This document shows positions 26,140-36,005 of a stretch of DNA of 64,000 nt, one piece after another. The translations under genes were made by a program, and so were the position numbers. The DNA is from Amycolatopsis balhimycina FH 1894. GTDB lineage: Bacteria > Actinomycetota > Actinomycetes > Mycobacteriales > Pseudonocardiaceae. The notes under the pieces are model-generated. The model saw nothing but the letters and a program-made list of their open reading frames with translations, was not told the origin of the DNA and did not search any database. Position 1 is the first letter of the stretch. Each line of letters begins with the position of its first letter. The stretch is from NCBI RefSeq assembly GCF_000384295.1, contig NZ_KB913037.1:8433533-8497532 (forward strand). Reading direction: 5' to 3'.

Positions 26140-29100
26140 GTGGCAATGAGGGTTGAACGGATAGCGATCGTCGGGATCGGCTTACGGTATCCGGACGCCC
26201 GTTCGCTGGACGAGCTCTGGGAGAACGTGCTGGCGGGTCGCCGCGCGTTCCGCCGGCTGCCCGACGAGCGGATGAACCGGGCGGACTACTACTCACCCGA
26301 CCCGAAGGCGCCGGACCGGTTCTACGCGCAGAAAGCGGCGGTGCTGCGGGACTACGAGTTCGACCGGGTCGCCCACAAGGTCGCCGGCAGCACGTTCCGG
26401 GCGACCGACACGACGCACTGGCTGGCCCTCGATGTGGCCGCGCAGGCGTTGGCGGACGCCGGGTTCGACGACGGCGAAGGTGCCCCGAAGACGACGACCG
26501 GTGTCGTCATCGGCAACAGCCTCACCGGTGAGTTCTCCCGCGCCAACATCATGCGCCTGCGCTGGCCGTACGTCCGCCGCACGGTGGCGGCGGCGCTGTC
26601 CGAGCGCGGCTGGGGCGACGAGGAGACCGCGGACTTCCTCCGCGAACTCGAGGTCCAGTACAAGGAACCCTTCCCGGAGATCAACGAGGACTCCCTCGCG
26701 GGCGGCCTCGCGAACACGATCGCCGGCCGCGTCTGCAACTACTTCGACTTCGCCGGTGGCGGCTACACCGTCGACGGCGCCTGCTCGTCCTCGCTGCTGT
26801 CCGTGGTGAGCGCGGCCAACTCGCTGGTCCAGGGCGACCTCGACGTCGCCATCGCCGGCGGGGTGGACCTCTCCATCGACCCGTTCGAGGTGATCGGCTT
26901 CGCGAAGACCGGGGCGCTGGCCAAGCGCGAGATGAAGGTCTACGACGCGGACTCGAACGGCTTCTGGCCCGGCGAGGGCTCGGGCATGCTCGTGCTGATG
27001 CGCGAAAGCGACGCGATCGAGCAGGGCAAGCGCATCTACGCGTCCATCGGCGGCTGGGGCGTCTCCTCCGACGGCAAGGGCGGCATCACCCGGCCCGAGG
27101 CGGCCGGGCACCGGCTCGCCCTCTCGCGGGCCTACGCCCGCGCCGGGTACGGCGTCGAGACCGTCTCCTACTTCGAGGGCCACGGGACCGGCACCGCGCT
27201 GGGCGACGCCACCGAGATCGAGGCGCTGTCCACCGCTCGCCGCGACGCCGACCCGCTCGCGAAGCCGGCCGCGCTGTCGACGATCAAGGGGAACATCGGC
27301 CACACCAAGGCGGCCGCCGGGGTCGCCGGCCTGATCAAGGCCACCCTGGCCGTCTACCACCAGGTGATCCCGCCGGGCACCGGGCACTACGAGCCGCACG
27401 AGTCGCTCACCGGGTCGTCGGCGCGGATGTACGTCCCGCGCGATCCGCTGCTGTGGCCGCCGGAGCAGCCGGTGCGCGCGGGCGTCTCGGCGATGGGCTT
27501 CGGCGGGATCAACTCGCACGTCACCGTCACCGAAGCGCCCGGCGCCGCCCGGCGCCGTGAACTCGACGACCGGTCCCTGGCGCTGGTCGCCGGCCGCCAG
27601 GACGCCGAGCTGCTGCTGTTCGACGCCGAGGACGTCGCCACGCTCCGCGGCCGGATCGCCGCCGTGCTGGAGTACGTGCCGAAGCTGTCCTTCGCCGAGC
27701 TGACCGACCTCGCCGGTCACCTGGCCGGCGAGCTGGCGGACCGCCCCGTCCGCGCCGCCGTCGTCGCCTCGGACCCGGAGCAGGCCGACCGCAAGCTGAC
27801 GAAGCTGCTCGAGGACCTGGAGTCGCAGGACTCGGTGTTCTCGGTGGCCGACGGCGTCTTCGCCGGCACCCGCACGTCGGCGCCGAAGATCGGGTACCTG
27901 TTCCCCGGCCAGGGCTCCGGCCGCGGCGGCGAAAGCGCCCTGCGCCGCCGGTTCGCCCTGGCGGACGAGATCCACCGCGCGGCCGGGCTGCCGGACGGCG
28001 GCGACCAGGTCGCCACCGAGGTCGCCCAGCCGCGGATCGTCACCGGGGCCCTCGCCGGCCTGCGCGTGCTGCGCTCCTTCGGCGTCGAAGCCGAGTCGGC
28101 GACCGGGCACAGCCTCGGCGAGCTCACCGCGCTGCACTGGGGCGGCGCACTCGGCGAACGGGAGCTGATCAAGCTCGCCACCGTCCGCGGCAAGGTCATG
28201 GGGACGATGTCCGGTGACGGCGCCGGTGCCATGGCCGGCATCGCCGCCTCGCCCGGCCGCGTCGAAGACCTCGGGCTCGGCGACGACGTCGTGATCGCCG
28301 GCTACAACGCCCCGGAGCAGACGGTGATCTCCGGCCCGGCCGAGGCGGTCGACCGGATCGTGGCGCGGGCCAAGGCCCAGGGCGTCGGGGCGACCCGGAT
28401 CAAGGTTTCGCACGCGTTCCACTCACCGGCCGTCGAACCGGCCGCCCGCGCCATGACCGAGCGGCTGGGCGAGTTCTCCTTCGCCCGCCTGGAACACCCG
28501 GTCGTCTCGACGGTCACCGGCGACGTGCTGCACGCCGCCGAGGACCTGCCGGAGCTGCTGCGCGAGCAGATGGTGCTGCCCGTGCGGTTCCGGGAAGCCG
28601 CGGCGCGGGTGGCCGAACGCAGCGACCTGGTGGTCGAGGTCGGCCCGGGGCGCGTGCTCACCGGGCTGTTCGAGGAGATCGCGCCGCGCACGCCGGTGCT
28701 GTCCATCGACACCGACAGCACATCGCTGGCCCCGCTCCTGCGGGTCGTCGGCGCGGCGTACGCGCTGGGCACGGCCATCACCACGGACGCGCTGTTCGAG
28801 GGCCGGATCGTGCGCCCGCTGCCGGCGGACGGCCGGTTCAACTTCCTGGCCAGCCCGTGCGAGGCCGCGCCGTCGATCGACGCCGAGCTCGCCGCGGAAC
28901 TGGCCGTGGAGAAGAAGAGCCGGGCCGACGCGGACGCCGAAACGACGTCCGGCGACGGCGGCAGCTCCACTTTGGACCTGCTGCGCAGGCTCGCCGCCGA
29001 GCGCGTCGAGCTGCCGCTGGAGACGGTCACCGCCGACACCCACCCGCTGGACGACCTGCACCTGTCCTCCATCACGGTGGGCCAGCTGGTCAACGACGTC

Positions 29101-31974
29101 ACCCGCGCGCTGGGCCGCCCGCCGCTGGAGGGGATGCCGAACTTCGCGACGGTGTGCCTGGGCGAGCTCGCCGAGATGATCGACGAGCTGGCACAGACCG
29201 CGGGCCCGGCCGACGGCGCCCAGGGCGAGGCGCCGGGCGTCGGCCCGTGGGTCCGGCCGTTCTCGGTCGAGTACGTCCCCGCGCCGCGCCCGGCTGCCGA
29301 CCTCGCCGCCGGGGGCCACACGCAGTGGCAGGTCTTCACGACTCCGGGGCACCCGCTGGCCGAGCCGCTGCGGGCCGCGCTCGCGGCGTCCGGGACCGGC
29401 GACGGCGTGCTGCTCTGCCTGCCGGCGGACTGCGGCACCGACCACGTCGGGCTGTTCCTCGACGCCGGGCGCGCGGTGATGGCCGCGCCCACCGGCACCC
29501 GGTTCGTCGTGGTGCACCACGGCTACGGCGCCTCCGGCCTGGCCAAGACCCTGCGCCTGGAGGACCCGTCGACGAAGACGACGATCGTCGACCTGGCCGA
29601 CCCGGCCCCGGCGGTCCCGATCGAGGTCGAGGAAGCCGTGGCCACCGTGGTGGCCGAGGTCGCCGCGACCACGGACTTCACCGAAGCCCGGTACGGCGCC
29701 GATGGCGGCCGGACCGTGCCCCGGCTCATCGCGTTGCCGGCGCCCCCGGCCGGCCCGATCCGCGACTCGCTGGACGGCACCGACGTCCTGCTGGTCACCG
29801 GCGGCGGCAAGGGCATCACCGCCGAGAGCGCACTGGCATTGGCCAAGGACTCCGGAGCGAAGCTCGCCCTCCTCGGGCGCAGCGACCCGGAGAGCGACAG
29901 CGAACTGGCCGAAAACCTCGCGCGGATGGCAGCGGTGGGCATCACCTTCCGCTACGAACGCGCGGACGTGACCAGCGCGCCGCAGGTCGCCGAGGCGGTC
30001 GCGCGGGCCGAAGCGGAGCTGGGCCCGGTGACCGCGATCCTGCACGGCGCCGGCCGCAACGAGCCGGCCGCGCTGTTCAGCCTCACCGAGGACAGCTTCC
30101 GCAAGACGGTCGCGCCGAAGATCGGCGGCCTGAACGCCGTCCTCGCCGCGGTGGACCAGGACCGGATCAAGCTGCTGGTCACCTTCGGCAGCATCATCGG
30201 CCGGGCCGGCCTGCGCGGCGAGGCGCACTACGCGACCGCGAACGACTGGATGACCGAAGCCACCCTGCGCTTCGGCCAGGAGCACCCGCGGGCCCGGGCG
30301 ATCGCCCTGGAGTGGTCGGTCTGGTCCGGCACCGGCATGGGCGAAAAGCTCGGCGTGGTCAGCGCCCTGATGCGCGACGGCATCACGCCGATCCCCACCG
30401 AGGACGGCATCACCATCCTCCGCCAGGTGCTCGCCGACCCGGCCGCGCCGCCGGTCCTGGTGGTCTGCGGCCGGACCTCCGGCCTGGCCACGCTGCCGAT
30501 CCAGCGGCGCGAGCTGCCGCTGACCCGGTTCGTCGACCGCGCGGTCGTGCACTACCCGGGGGTCGAGCTCGTCACCGAGGCCGACCTGTCCGCGGGCAGC
30601 GACCCGTACCTGACCGACCACCTGCTCGACGGCCAGCTGCTGTTCCCGGCCGTGCTCGGCATGGAGGCGATGACGCAGGCCGCCGCGGCCACCCTCGGCC
30701 GCACCGGGGCGCCGGTGTTCGAGGACGTGGAGTTCCTCCGGCCGATCATCGTCTCGCCCGGCGGGTCGACCACGGTCCGGCTGGCCACCCTGGCCAGGGA
30801 CGTGGACACGGTCGACGTCGTGATCCGCAGCGAGGAAACCGGGTTCAGCGCCGACCACTTCCGGGCGCGGCTGAACTTCGCGCGCCCGGAGACGCTCGGC
30901 GAGCCGGTCCGCCGCGAGGCCGGGCTGCCGGTGGTGCCGGTCGAGCCGGTCAGCGAGCTGTACGGGTCGGTCCTGTTCCAGGGCAAGCGGTTCCAGCGGG
31001 TGCTGGGCTACCGGCGGGCGAGTGCCCGGCACGCCGTGGCCGAGATCGCGACGGCCGCCAACGTGGACTGGTTCGCCCCGTTCCTCCCGCAGGAGAAGCT
31101 GCTCGCCGACCCGGGCACCCGTGACGCGATGATGCACGCCATCCAGTGCTGCGTCCCGGACGTGACCCTGCTGCCGCAGGGCATCGAAAAGCTCTTCCTC
31201 GCGGAACCCGGTTCGCAGCACGAGGACTACGTCCTGCTCGACGCGCGGGAACGGTCCCAGGACGGCGACAGCTACGTCTACGACCTCGACGTGCGCAACC
31301 CCGACGGGACGCTGGTCGAGCGGTGGGAAGGGCTGAAGCTGCGGGCGGTCCGCAAGCGGGACGGCGCTGGCCCGTGGGTCCCCTCGATGCTCGGGTCCTA
31401 TGTGGAGCGTGCCACCGAGCGGCTGCTCGGCGGGAGCCGCTCGGTGGTGGTCGAGCCCGACCCGGCGGACCGCCCGGCCGAGGGCATCGCCGAACGCCGG
31501 TCGCAGACCGCGCTGGCCGCCGGCCGCGCCCTCGACCGGGTCGTGGAGATCCGCTACCGGCCGGACGGCAAGCCGGAACTCGACGGCGCCGAGGTCACCG
31601 CGTCCCACACCGCGCAGCTCACCCTCGTGGTGGCAGGCACCGGCCAGGTTGCCTGCGACATCGAAACGGCGGTCGAACGGACCGACGAGGACTGGGCCGG
31701 GTTGCTCGGCGACGAGCTGCTCGCCGTCGGCCGCCTGCTGGCCGCCGACGCCCGGGAGCCGGTCTCGGTCGCCAACACCCGGGTGTGGAGCGCGCTCGAG
31801 TGCATCCGCAAGACCGGGGAGATGACGCAGGCCCTCACGGTGCGGCAGGTCGACGCCGACGGCTGGGCCCTGCTGGCCTGCGGCGACGCGCGGATCGCCA
31901 CCTGGTCGACCACCGTGAACGACCGGCCGGAGCCGATCGTCTTCGCCGTACTCCAGGCAGAGGGGAACCGATGA
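26140..31974 (+). CDS. pksE: Enediyne polyketide synthase PKSE
   Basis: 1944 residues, the size typical of PKSE. Start GTG 26140 or ATG 26146 (GGGAGA just upstream; only two codons differ). Domains in order: ketosynthase 1-460 (active Cys215 in VDGACSSSLL, His348 in EGHGTGTALGD, His388 in NIGHTKAAAG); acyltransferase about 580-890 (Ser658 in GHSLGE); acyl carrier protein about 945-1030 (Ser976/977 in LHLSSITV carries phosphopantetheine); ketoreductase about 1210-1440 (VTGGGKGIT, Tyr1364, Asn1368); dehydratase about 1470-1710 (His1494 in DHLLDGQLLFP); and an integrated phosphopantetheinyl transferase about 1740-1944 (YRPDGKPEL, CDIE with Asp1840/Glu1842). One enzyme thus primes itself and iteratively builds a polyene chain for the enediyne core. 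All expected catalytic residues are visible. Its stop overlaps the thioesterase start. Confidence 0.98.
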   Translation: MAMRVERIAIVGIGLRYPDARSLDELWENVLAGRRAFRRLPDERMNRADYYSPDPKAPDRFYAQKAAVLRDYEFDRVAHKVAGSTFRATDTTHWLALDVAAQALADAGFDDGEGAPKTTTGVVIGNSLTGEFSRANIMRLRWPYVRRTVAAALSERGWGDEETADFLRELEVQYKEPFPEINEDSLAGGLANTIAGRVCNYFDFAGGGYTVDGACSSSLLSVVSAANSLVQGDLDVAIAGGVDLSIDPFEVIGFAKTGALAKREMKVYDADSNGFWPGEGSGMLVLMRESDAIEQGKRIYASIGGWGVSSDGKGGITRPEAAGHRLALSRAYARAGYGVETVSYFEGHGTGTALGDATEIEALSTARRDADPLAKPAALSTIKGNIGHTKAAAGVAGLIKATLAVYHQVIPPGTGHYEPHESLTGSSARMYVPRDPLLWPPEQPVRAGVSAMGFGGINSHVTVTEAPGAARRRELDDRSLALVAGRQDAELLLFDAEDVATLRGRIAAVLEYVPKLSFAELTDLAGHLAGELADRPVRAAVVASDPEQADRKLTKLLEDLESQDSVFSVADGVFAGTRTSAPKIGYLFPGQGSGRGGESALRRRFALADEIHRAAGLPDGGDQVATEVAQPRIVTGALAGLRVLRSFGVEAESATGHSLGELTALHWGGALGERELIKLATVRGKVMGTMSGDGAGAMAGIAASPGRVEDLGLGDDVVIAGYNAPEQTVISGPAEAVDRIVARAKAQGVGATRIKVSHAFHSPAVEPAARAMTERLGEFSFARLEHPVVSTVTGDVLHAAEDLPELLREQMVLPVRFREAAARVAERSDLVVEVGPGRVLTGLFEEIAPRTPVLSIDTDSTSLAPLLRVVGAAYALGTAITTDALFEGRIVRPLPADGRFNFLASPCEAAPSIDAELAAELAVEKKSRADADAETTSGDGGSSTLDLLRRLAAERVELPLETVTADTHPLDDLHLSSITVGQLVNDVTRALGRPPLEGMPNFATVCLGELAEMIDELAQTAGPADGAQGEAPGVGPWVRPFSVEYVPAPRPAADLAAGGHTQWQVFTTPGHPLAEPLRAALAASGTGDGVLLCLPADCGTDHVGLFLDAGRAVMAAPTGTRFVVVHHGYGASGLAKTLRLEDPSTKTTIVDLADPAPAVPIEVEEAVATVVAEVAATTDFTEARYGADGGRTVPRLIALPAPPAGPIRDSLDGTDVLLVTGGGKGITAESALALAKDSGAKLALLGRSDPESDSELAENLARMAAVGITFRYERADVTSAPQVAEAVARAEAELGPVTAILHGAGRNEPAALFSLTEDSFRKTVAPKIGGLNAVLAAVDQDRIKLLVTFGSIIGRAGLRGEAHYATANDWMTEATLRFGQEHPRARAIALEWSVWSGTGMGEKLGVVSALMRDGITPIPTEDGITILRQVLADPAAPPVLVVCGRTSGLATLPIQRRELPLTRFVDRAVVHYPGVELVTEADLSAGSDPYLTDHLLDGQLLFPAVLGMEAMTQAAAATLGRTGAPVFEDVEFLRPIIVSPGGSTTVRLATLARDVDTVDVVIRSEETGFSADHFRARLNFARPETLGEPVRREAGLPVVPVEPVSELYGSVLFQGKRFQRVLGYRRASARHAVAEIATAANVDWFAPFLPQEKLLADPGTRDAMMHAIQCCVPDVTLLPQGIEKLFLAEPGSQHEDYVLLDARERSQDGDSYVYDLDVRNPDGTLVERWEGLKLRAVRKRDGAGPWVPSMLGSYVERATERLLGGSRSVVVEPDPADRPAEGIAERRSQTALAAGRALDRVVEIRYRPDGKPELDGAEVTASHTAQLTLVVAGTGQVACDIETAVERTDEDWAGLLGDELLAVGRLLAADAREPVSVANTRVWSALECIRKTGEMTQALTVRQVDADGWALLACGDARIATWSTTVNDRPEPIVFAVLQAEGNR

Positions 31975-32426
31975 TGTCCGACTACTACGAGATCCGCCAC
32001 ACGGTCGGCTTCGAAGAGACCAACCTGGTGGGCAACGTCTACTACGTCAACTACGTGCGCTGGCAGGGCCGCTGCCGCGAGATGTTCCTCAAGGAGAAGG
32101 CGCCGGCCGTGCTCGAGGAGGTCCGGGCCGACCTCAAGCTCTTCACGCTCAAGGTCGACTGCGAGTTCTTCGCGGAGATCACCGCCTTCGACGAGCTGTC
32201 CATCCGGCTGCGGCTGGAAGAGCTGACGCAGACCCAGATCCAGTTCACGTTCGACTACGTCCACCTGCACGCCGACGGTGACCGGCTGGTCGCCCGCGGC
32301 CGGCAGCGGATCGCGTGCATGCGCGGCCCCAACACCGCGACCGTGCCTTCCCGCGTCCCGGAGCAGCTGCGCGAGGCACTGGCTCCGTACGCGGCGGCCG
32401 GCGCGGTGAACGGCAGGGGAGTCTGA
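31971..32426 (+). CDS. Enediyne hot-dog thioesterase (E10-like)
   Basis: 151 residues; ATG overlaps the PKSE stop (ATGA), so the pair is co-translated. The motif TVGFEETNLVGNVYYVNYVR, then WQGRCREMFL, is diagnostic of the E10/CalE7 family, which hydrolyses the polyene intermediate from the PKSE carrier protein. These hot-dog enzymes lack the acidic catalytic residue of 4-hydroxybenzoyl-CoA thioesterases, consistent with Asn at that place here (ETNLVGNVYY). Confidence 0.97.
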   Translation: MMSDYYEIRHTVGFEETNLVGNVYYVNYVRWQGRCREMFLKEKAPAVLEEVRADLKLFTLKVDCEFFAEITAFDELSIRLRLEELTQTQIQFTFDYVHLHADGDRLVARGRQRIACMRGPNTATVPSRVPEQLREALAPYAAAGAVNGRGV

Positions 32427-32427
32427 C

Positions 32428-33003
32428 GTGGCCAACGATCCAGGCAGGCCTCCGGAACGGGGTGTGCTCAAGCGGCTGCCGGCCTCGCCCGCCCGCCGCG
32501 GGCTCTCGGACCAGCCCGGCCTGCGGCAGGTGATGGCCCGGTTCGCGACCGGCGTCACCGTGCTCACCGCAGGCGGCGAGGACGCCCACGGCATGACGGC
32601 CAACGCGTTTTCGTCGGTTTCCCTGGAACCGCCGCTGGTGCTGTGCTGCGTGTCGAAGGCGGCGCGCATGCACACCTCCATCGTGACGGCGGGCTCGTTC
32701 GCCGTGAACATGCTCGCGGCCGGCCAGCAGGACCTGTCGAAGTACTTCGCCGACTGGCGCCGTCCCGACGGGATGGCCCAGTTCGACGCGGTGGGCTGGA
32801 CCCGGGGTACCCGGACCGGCGCGCCGCTGCTGACCGGCACCCTCGCGTGGCTGGAGTGCGAGCTGGCCGAGGTCCTGGAAGGCGGTGACCACTCGATCTT
32901 CCTCGGCCGGGTGGTCGCCAGCAGCCGGGGCGACGCCGAGCACGCGCTCGTCTTCTACGACGGCGGCTACCACGAGGTCGACGGGCGCGTCCGCGCCGCG
33001 TGA
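32428..33003 (+). CDS. Flavin reductase-like protein (E6-like)
   Basis: 191 residues from a GTG 1 bp after the thioesterase stop. Flavin-reductase fold: RQVMARFATGVTVLTAGGED, GMTANAFSSVSLEPPLVLCC, SFAVNMLAAGQQDLSKYFA and a closing YDGGYHEVD. It would supply reduced flavin to a two-component monooxygenase or act on its own cofactor. Size and position agree with E6 of nine-membered enediyne clusters. No flavin-dependent monooxygenase partner is obvious nearby except the FAD protein at 38192. Confidence 0.9.
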   Translation: MANDPGRPPERGVLKRLPASPARRGLSDQPGLRQVMARFATGVTVLTAGGEDAHGMTANAFSSVSLEPPLVLCCVSKAARMHTSIVTAGSFAVNMLAAGQQDLSKYFADWRRPDGMAQFDAVGWTRGTRTGAPLLTGTLAWLECELAEVLEGGDHSIFLGRVVASSRGDAEHALVFYDGGYHEVDGRVRAA

Positions 33004-33016
33004 AAGGTGAACGACG

Positions 33017-34090
33017 ATGCTGATCGCCGTGACGGGCGGCACCGGGTTCCTCGGCGCCCACACCGTCGCCCGGCTGCTGGCGGGCGGGCACCGGGTCCGG
33101 CTGCTGGCCAGGGACCCCGCCCGCGTGCCCGCCGCGCTCGGCCCGCTGTGCCCGGATTGGTCCGCAGTGGACGTCGTCGCCGGTGACGTGACCGACGCGG
33201 GCGCGGCCACCCGGCTCGTGTCGGGAGCCGAGGCGGTCCTGCACGCGGCCGGCGTCTACACGTTCGACAGCAGGCGGCGCCGCGAACTGGGCCGGGTCAA
33301 CGAACACGGCACCGAAGTCGTGCTCGAGGCGGCCCGCCGGGCCGGGGTGGGCCACGTCGTGCACGTCTCGACGGTGGGCACCTTCTTCCCCGCGGCGGAC
33401 GGCCACGTCGGTCCCGGCAGCCCGCTCACCGGCACGGGCGAGGCGTACCTCGCCTCGAAGGCGGCCGCCGAGCGCGTCGCCCGGCGGCACCGGGCCGCCG
33501 GGCTCCCGGTGACCGTCACCCATCCGCCCGCCCTGCTCGGCCCGCACGACCCGCACCTGGGCGACCAGAACGCGCGGCTGCGGAACCTGCTGCGGGGCCT
33601 GATGCCGTTCTGGCCGTCGGGCGGCCTGCCGGTCGGGGACGTGCGCGACGCGGCCGAGCAGCACGCGGTCCTGCTCAGCGGCCCGCCCGGCCGTTCCGAC
33701 GTCTTCGGCCCGGGCCACTTCCTGCGCACCCGCGAGTACCTGGCCGTGGTCCGCGCGGTGACCGGCCGCCGGCTCCCGGCGCTGTTCCTGCCCGCGGCGG
33801 CGATGGCGCCGGTCGGCCGGCTGGCGGACCTGCTCCAGCGAGCCTGGCCGTGGCCGATCCCGGCCGAGTACGGCGCGATCCACGTCTGCGCGGTGGCCGC
33901 GCCGGTGGTGCCGGGGGCACCCGGCGGGGGTGTCGCCGCGCGGCCGTCCGCCGAGACCGTCCGTGCCGCGGTGGCCTGGCTGCACGAGGCGGGCCTGGTC
34001 ACCGGCCGCCAGGCGGGCGCGGCCCGCAAAACGTCCAAAGAGGACAGTGACCCCGTGGTGCCGGGGCCGCCCGGATCGAGGAGACCGTGA
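33017..34090 (+). CDS. NAD(P)-dependent epimerase/dehydratase-like SDR
   Basis: 357 residues. Rossmann motif TGGTGFLGAHTVARLLAGGH at 6-25, VLHAAGVY near 76, HVSTVGTF near 115 and YLASKAAAERVARRH near 140 with the Tyr-x-x-x-Lys pair in extended-SDR position. It resembles dihydroflavonol reductase-type or 3-beta-hydroxysteroid dehydrogenase-type reductases. The gene is in series with PKSE-TE-E6 (14 bp gap), so a reduction in enediyne tailoring is likely; the substrate is not known. C-terminal 25 residues are low complexity. Confidence 0.9.
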   Translation: MLIAVTGGTGFLGAHTVARLLAGGHRVRLLARDPARVPAALGPLCPDWSAVDVVAGDVTDAGAATRLVSGAEAVLHAAGVYTFDSRRRRELGRVNEHGTEVVLEAARRAGVGHVVHVSTVGTFFPAADGHVGPGSPLTGTGEAYLASKAAAERVARRHRAAGLPVTVTHPPALLGPHDPHLGDQNARLRNLLRGLMPFWPSGGLPVGDVRDAAEQHAVLLSGPPGRSDVFGPGHFLRTREYLAVVRAVTGRRLPALFLPAAAMAPVGRLADLLQRAWPWPIPAEYGAIHVCAVAAPVVPGAPGGGVAARPSAETVRAAVAWLHEAGLVTGRQAGAARKTSKEDSDPVVPGPPGSRRP

Positions 34091-34091
34091 A

Positions 34092-34283
34092 ATGACGCTG
34101 CACGAAGCCGGCCGCCCCGCCCACGGCACCGCGGTGCCGCAGCCCGGCCCGGATCCCGAGACCCTCGTGGCCCGCCCGATGCCACGGCTGGGCCGTGGCA
34201 TCGTCTGGTCGCTCGTCACGGCGGAGATCGAGCGCGACCACGCCCTGCGGACGGAAAGCGACGCGATGAGGGATGCCGCGTGA
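34092..34283 (+). CDS. 63-residue protein of unknown function
   Basis: ATG 1 bp after the SDR stop with GAGGAGACC upstream; its own stop overlaps the start of the carboxylase gene (GTGA). Such tight coupling on both sides argues for a real gene. The product starts MTLHEAGRPAHGTAVPQPGP, has a basic middle (RPMPRLGRGIVWSL) and ends with a charged helix (VTAEIERDHALRTESDAMRD). I do not recognise the family. It may be a small subunit or chaperone for the carboxylase (inference from position only). Confidence 0.65.
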   Translation: MTLHEAGRPAHGTAVPQPGPDPETLVARPMPRLGRGIVWSLVTAEIERDHALRTESDAMRDAA

Positions 34284-35995
34284 GCGGAAACCACGTGTCC
34301 GGCGCGGAACGCTCCGACGACGCCGAGGTCGTGCCGGTGCCCGACGCGGTCCGGCCGGGGCACCGCCGGGTGCACCGGTCGGAGGAGCCCCGCGACGCGA
34401 AGGTGATCGAGCTGTCGCGGGCCGCCGCCGCGCCCGCCGGGCCCGCGCCGGGGATGGACCTGCTGCGGAAGCGGCGCGAAGAACTGCGCGGCCACATCCT
34501 CGAAGGACGGCTCGACGCGGTGCGCCGTCAGCACTCGCTGGGCAAGCTGACCGCGCGCGAACGGCTCGCCCTGCTGCTCGACGACGACTCGTTCATCGAG
34601 CTCGAACCGTACCGGCGGCACCAGGCGAGCGGGCCGGGGCTCACCGGGAACCGGCCGCACACCGACGGGGTGATCGCCGGTTCGGGCACCATCGAAGGCC
34701 GTCGGGTCTTCGTCTACGCACAGGACTTCACCGTCTTCGGCGGCTCGCTGGGCGAGGCCCACGCGACCAAGATCCACAAGGTGCTCGACCTGGCCACGGC
34801 CAACGGCGCACCGGTGATCGGCCTCAACGACAGCGGCGGCGCCCGCATCCAGGAGGGCGTGCTCGCCCTTGACGGCTACGGCGGGATCTTCCGGCGGCAG
34901 GTCGAGGCCTCCGGCGTCATCCCGCAGATCAGCGTGATCCTCGGGCCGTGCGCGGGCGGGGCCGCGTACTCGCCGGCGCTGGCCGACTTCACCTTCATGG
35001 TCCGGGACACCGCGAGGATGTACCTGACCGGGCCGGACGTCGTCGAAGCCGTCAGCGGGCACCGGGTGACGCACGAGGAACTCGGCGGCGCGGACGTGCA
35101 CGGCAGCAGCTCGGGGGTCGCCACCGTGGTGCACGACAGCGAGGAGGAGTGCCTCGCCGACGTCCGCTATCTCGTGTCGCTGCTGCCGGTGAACTACCTC
35201 GAGCCACCGCCGGAGACCGCGCCGACGGGCGCGGTCGACGACTACCGGCCGAAGCTCGCGCGGCTGGTCCCGGCCGAGCCCAACCAGCCCTACGACATGC
35301 GCGAGGTCTTCGCCGAGATCGCCGACGACGGCGAGTTCTTCGAGCTGCACGAAGGCTGGGCGCGGAACGTGCTGTGCGCGCTGGCCCGGATCGACGGCCG
35401 GGTGACCGGGCTGGTGGGCAACCAGCCGATGGTGTTCGCCGGCGTGCTGGACGGGCCGGCTTCCCAGAAGGCGGCCCGGTTCGTCAGGTTCTGCGACGCG
35501 TTCGGGATCCCGCTCGTCAGCCTGGTGGACGTGCCGGGCTTCCTGCCCGGCGTCGAGCAGGAGCGGAGCGGGATCATCCGGCAGGGCGCCCAGCTGCTGC
35601 ACGCCTACTGCGAGGCCACGGTGCCGCGGATCCAGGTCATCCTGCGCAAGGCGTACGGCGGCGCGTACATCGTGATGGACTCCCGGTCGATCGGGACGGA
35701 CCTGTCGCTGGCGTGGCCGACCAACCAGATCGCGGTGATGGGCGCGGAGGGCGCGGTGAACGTGCTCCACCGCCGCGAGCTGGCGGCGGCGGACGACCCG
35801 GCCGCCCTGCGGGCCCGGCTCGTCGCCGAGTACACCGAGGAGTACCTGAACCCCCAGTACGCGGCGGAACGCGGCCTGGTGGACGACATCATCGACCCGG
35901 CGGAGACCCGCGCGGCACTGGCGCGCGGCCTGGCGATGCTGCGCGACAAGCGCAAACCGGCCCCGGCCCGCAAGCACGGCAACCAGCCGATCTGA
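34280..35995 (+). CDS. Acyl-CoA carboxylase beta subunit (carboxyltransferase)
   Basis: 571 residues from the GTG overlapping the preceding stop; an internal ATG (MDLLRKRREEL, residue 59) is an alternative and would remove a charged N-terminal extension that most family members lack. The two crotonase-like halves are clear: SGGARIQEGVLALDGYGGIF and GPCAGGAAYSPALADF in the first, and DVPGFLPGVEQERSGIIRQG and KAYGGAYIVMDSRS in the second; it ends KHGNQPI like PccB proteins. It transfers carboxyl from biotin to acetyl- or propionyl-CoA. Paired with the epsilon subunit downstream. No biotin-carrying alpha subunit is in the window, so it must borrow one. It may feed malonyl-CoA to PKSE (inference). 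Confidence 0.95.
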   Translation: MSGNHVSGAERSDDAEVVPVPDAVRPGHRRVHRSEEPRDAKVIELSRAAAAPAGPAPGMDLLRKRREELRGHILEGRLDAVRRQHSLGKLTARERLALLLDDDSFIELEPYRRHQASGPGLTGNRPHTDGVIAGSGTIEGRRVFVYAQDFTVFGGSLGEAHATKIHKVLDLATANGAPVIGLNDSGGARIQEGVLALDGYGGIFRRQVEASGVIPQISVILGPCAGGAAYSPALADFTFMVRDTARMYLTGPDVVEAVSGHRVTHEELGGADVHGSSSGVATVVHDSEEECLADVRYLVSLLPVNYLEPPPETAPTGAVDDYRPKLARLVPAEPNQPYDMREVFAEIADDGEFFELHEGWARNVLCALARIDGRVTGLVGNQPMVFAGVLDGPASQKAARFVRFCDAFGIPLVSLVDVPGFLPGVEQERSGIIRQGAQLLHAYCEATVPRIQVILRKAYGGAYIVMDSRSIGTDLSLAWPTNQIAVMGAEGAVNVLHRRELAAADDPAALRARLVAEYTEEYLNPQYAAERGLVDDIIDPAETRAALARGLAMLRDKRKPAPARKHGNQPI

Positions 35996-36005
35996 GGAGG
36001 ACCCC

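Noticed and set aside
25886..26149. Open frame of 87 residues overlapping the stop of the DinB-fold gene and the PKSE start
   Set aside because: It has no recognisable motif, is rich in low-complexity Arg/Gly/Pro and runs through a strong terminator hairpin. It looks like non-coding GC-rich DNA.
28423..31608. 1061-residue open frame antisense to PKSE
   Set aside because: The reverse strand has all expected PKSE domains and residues; the antisense frame has none.
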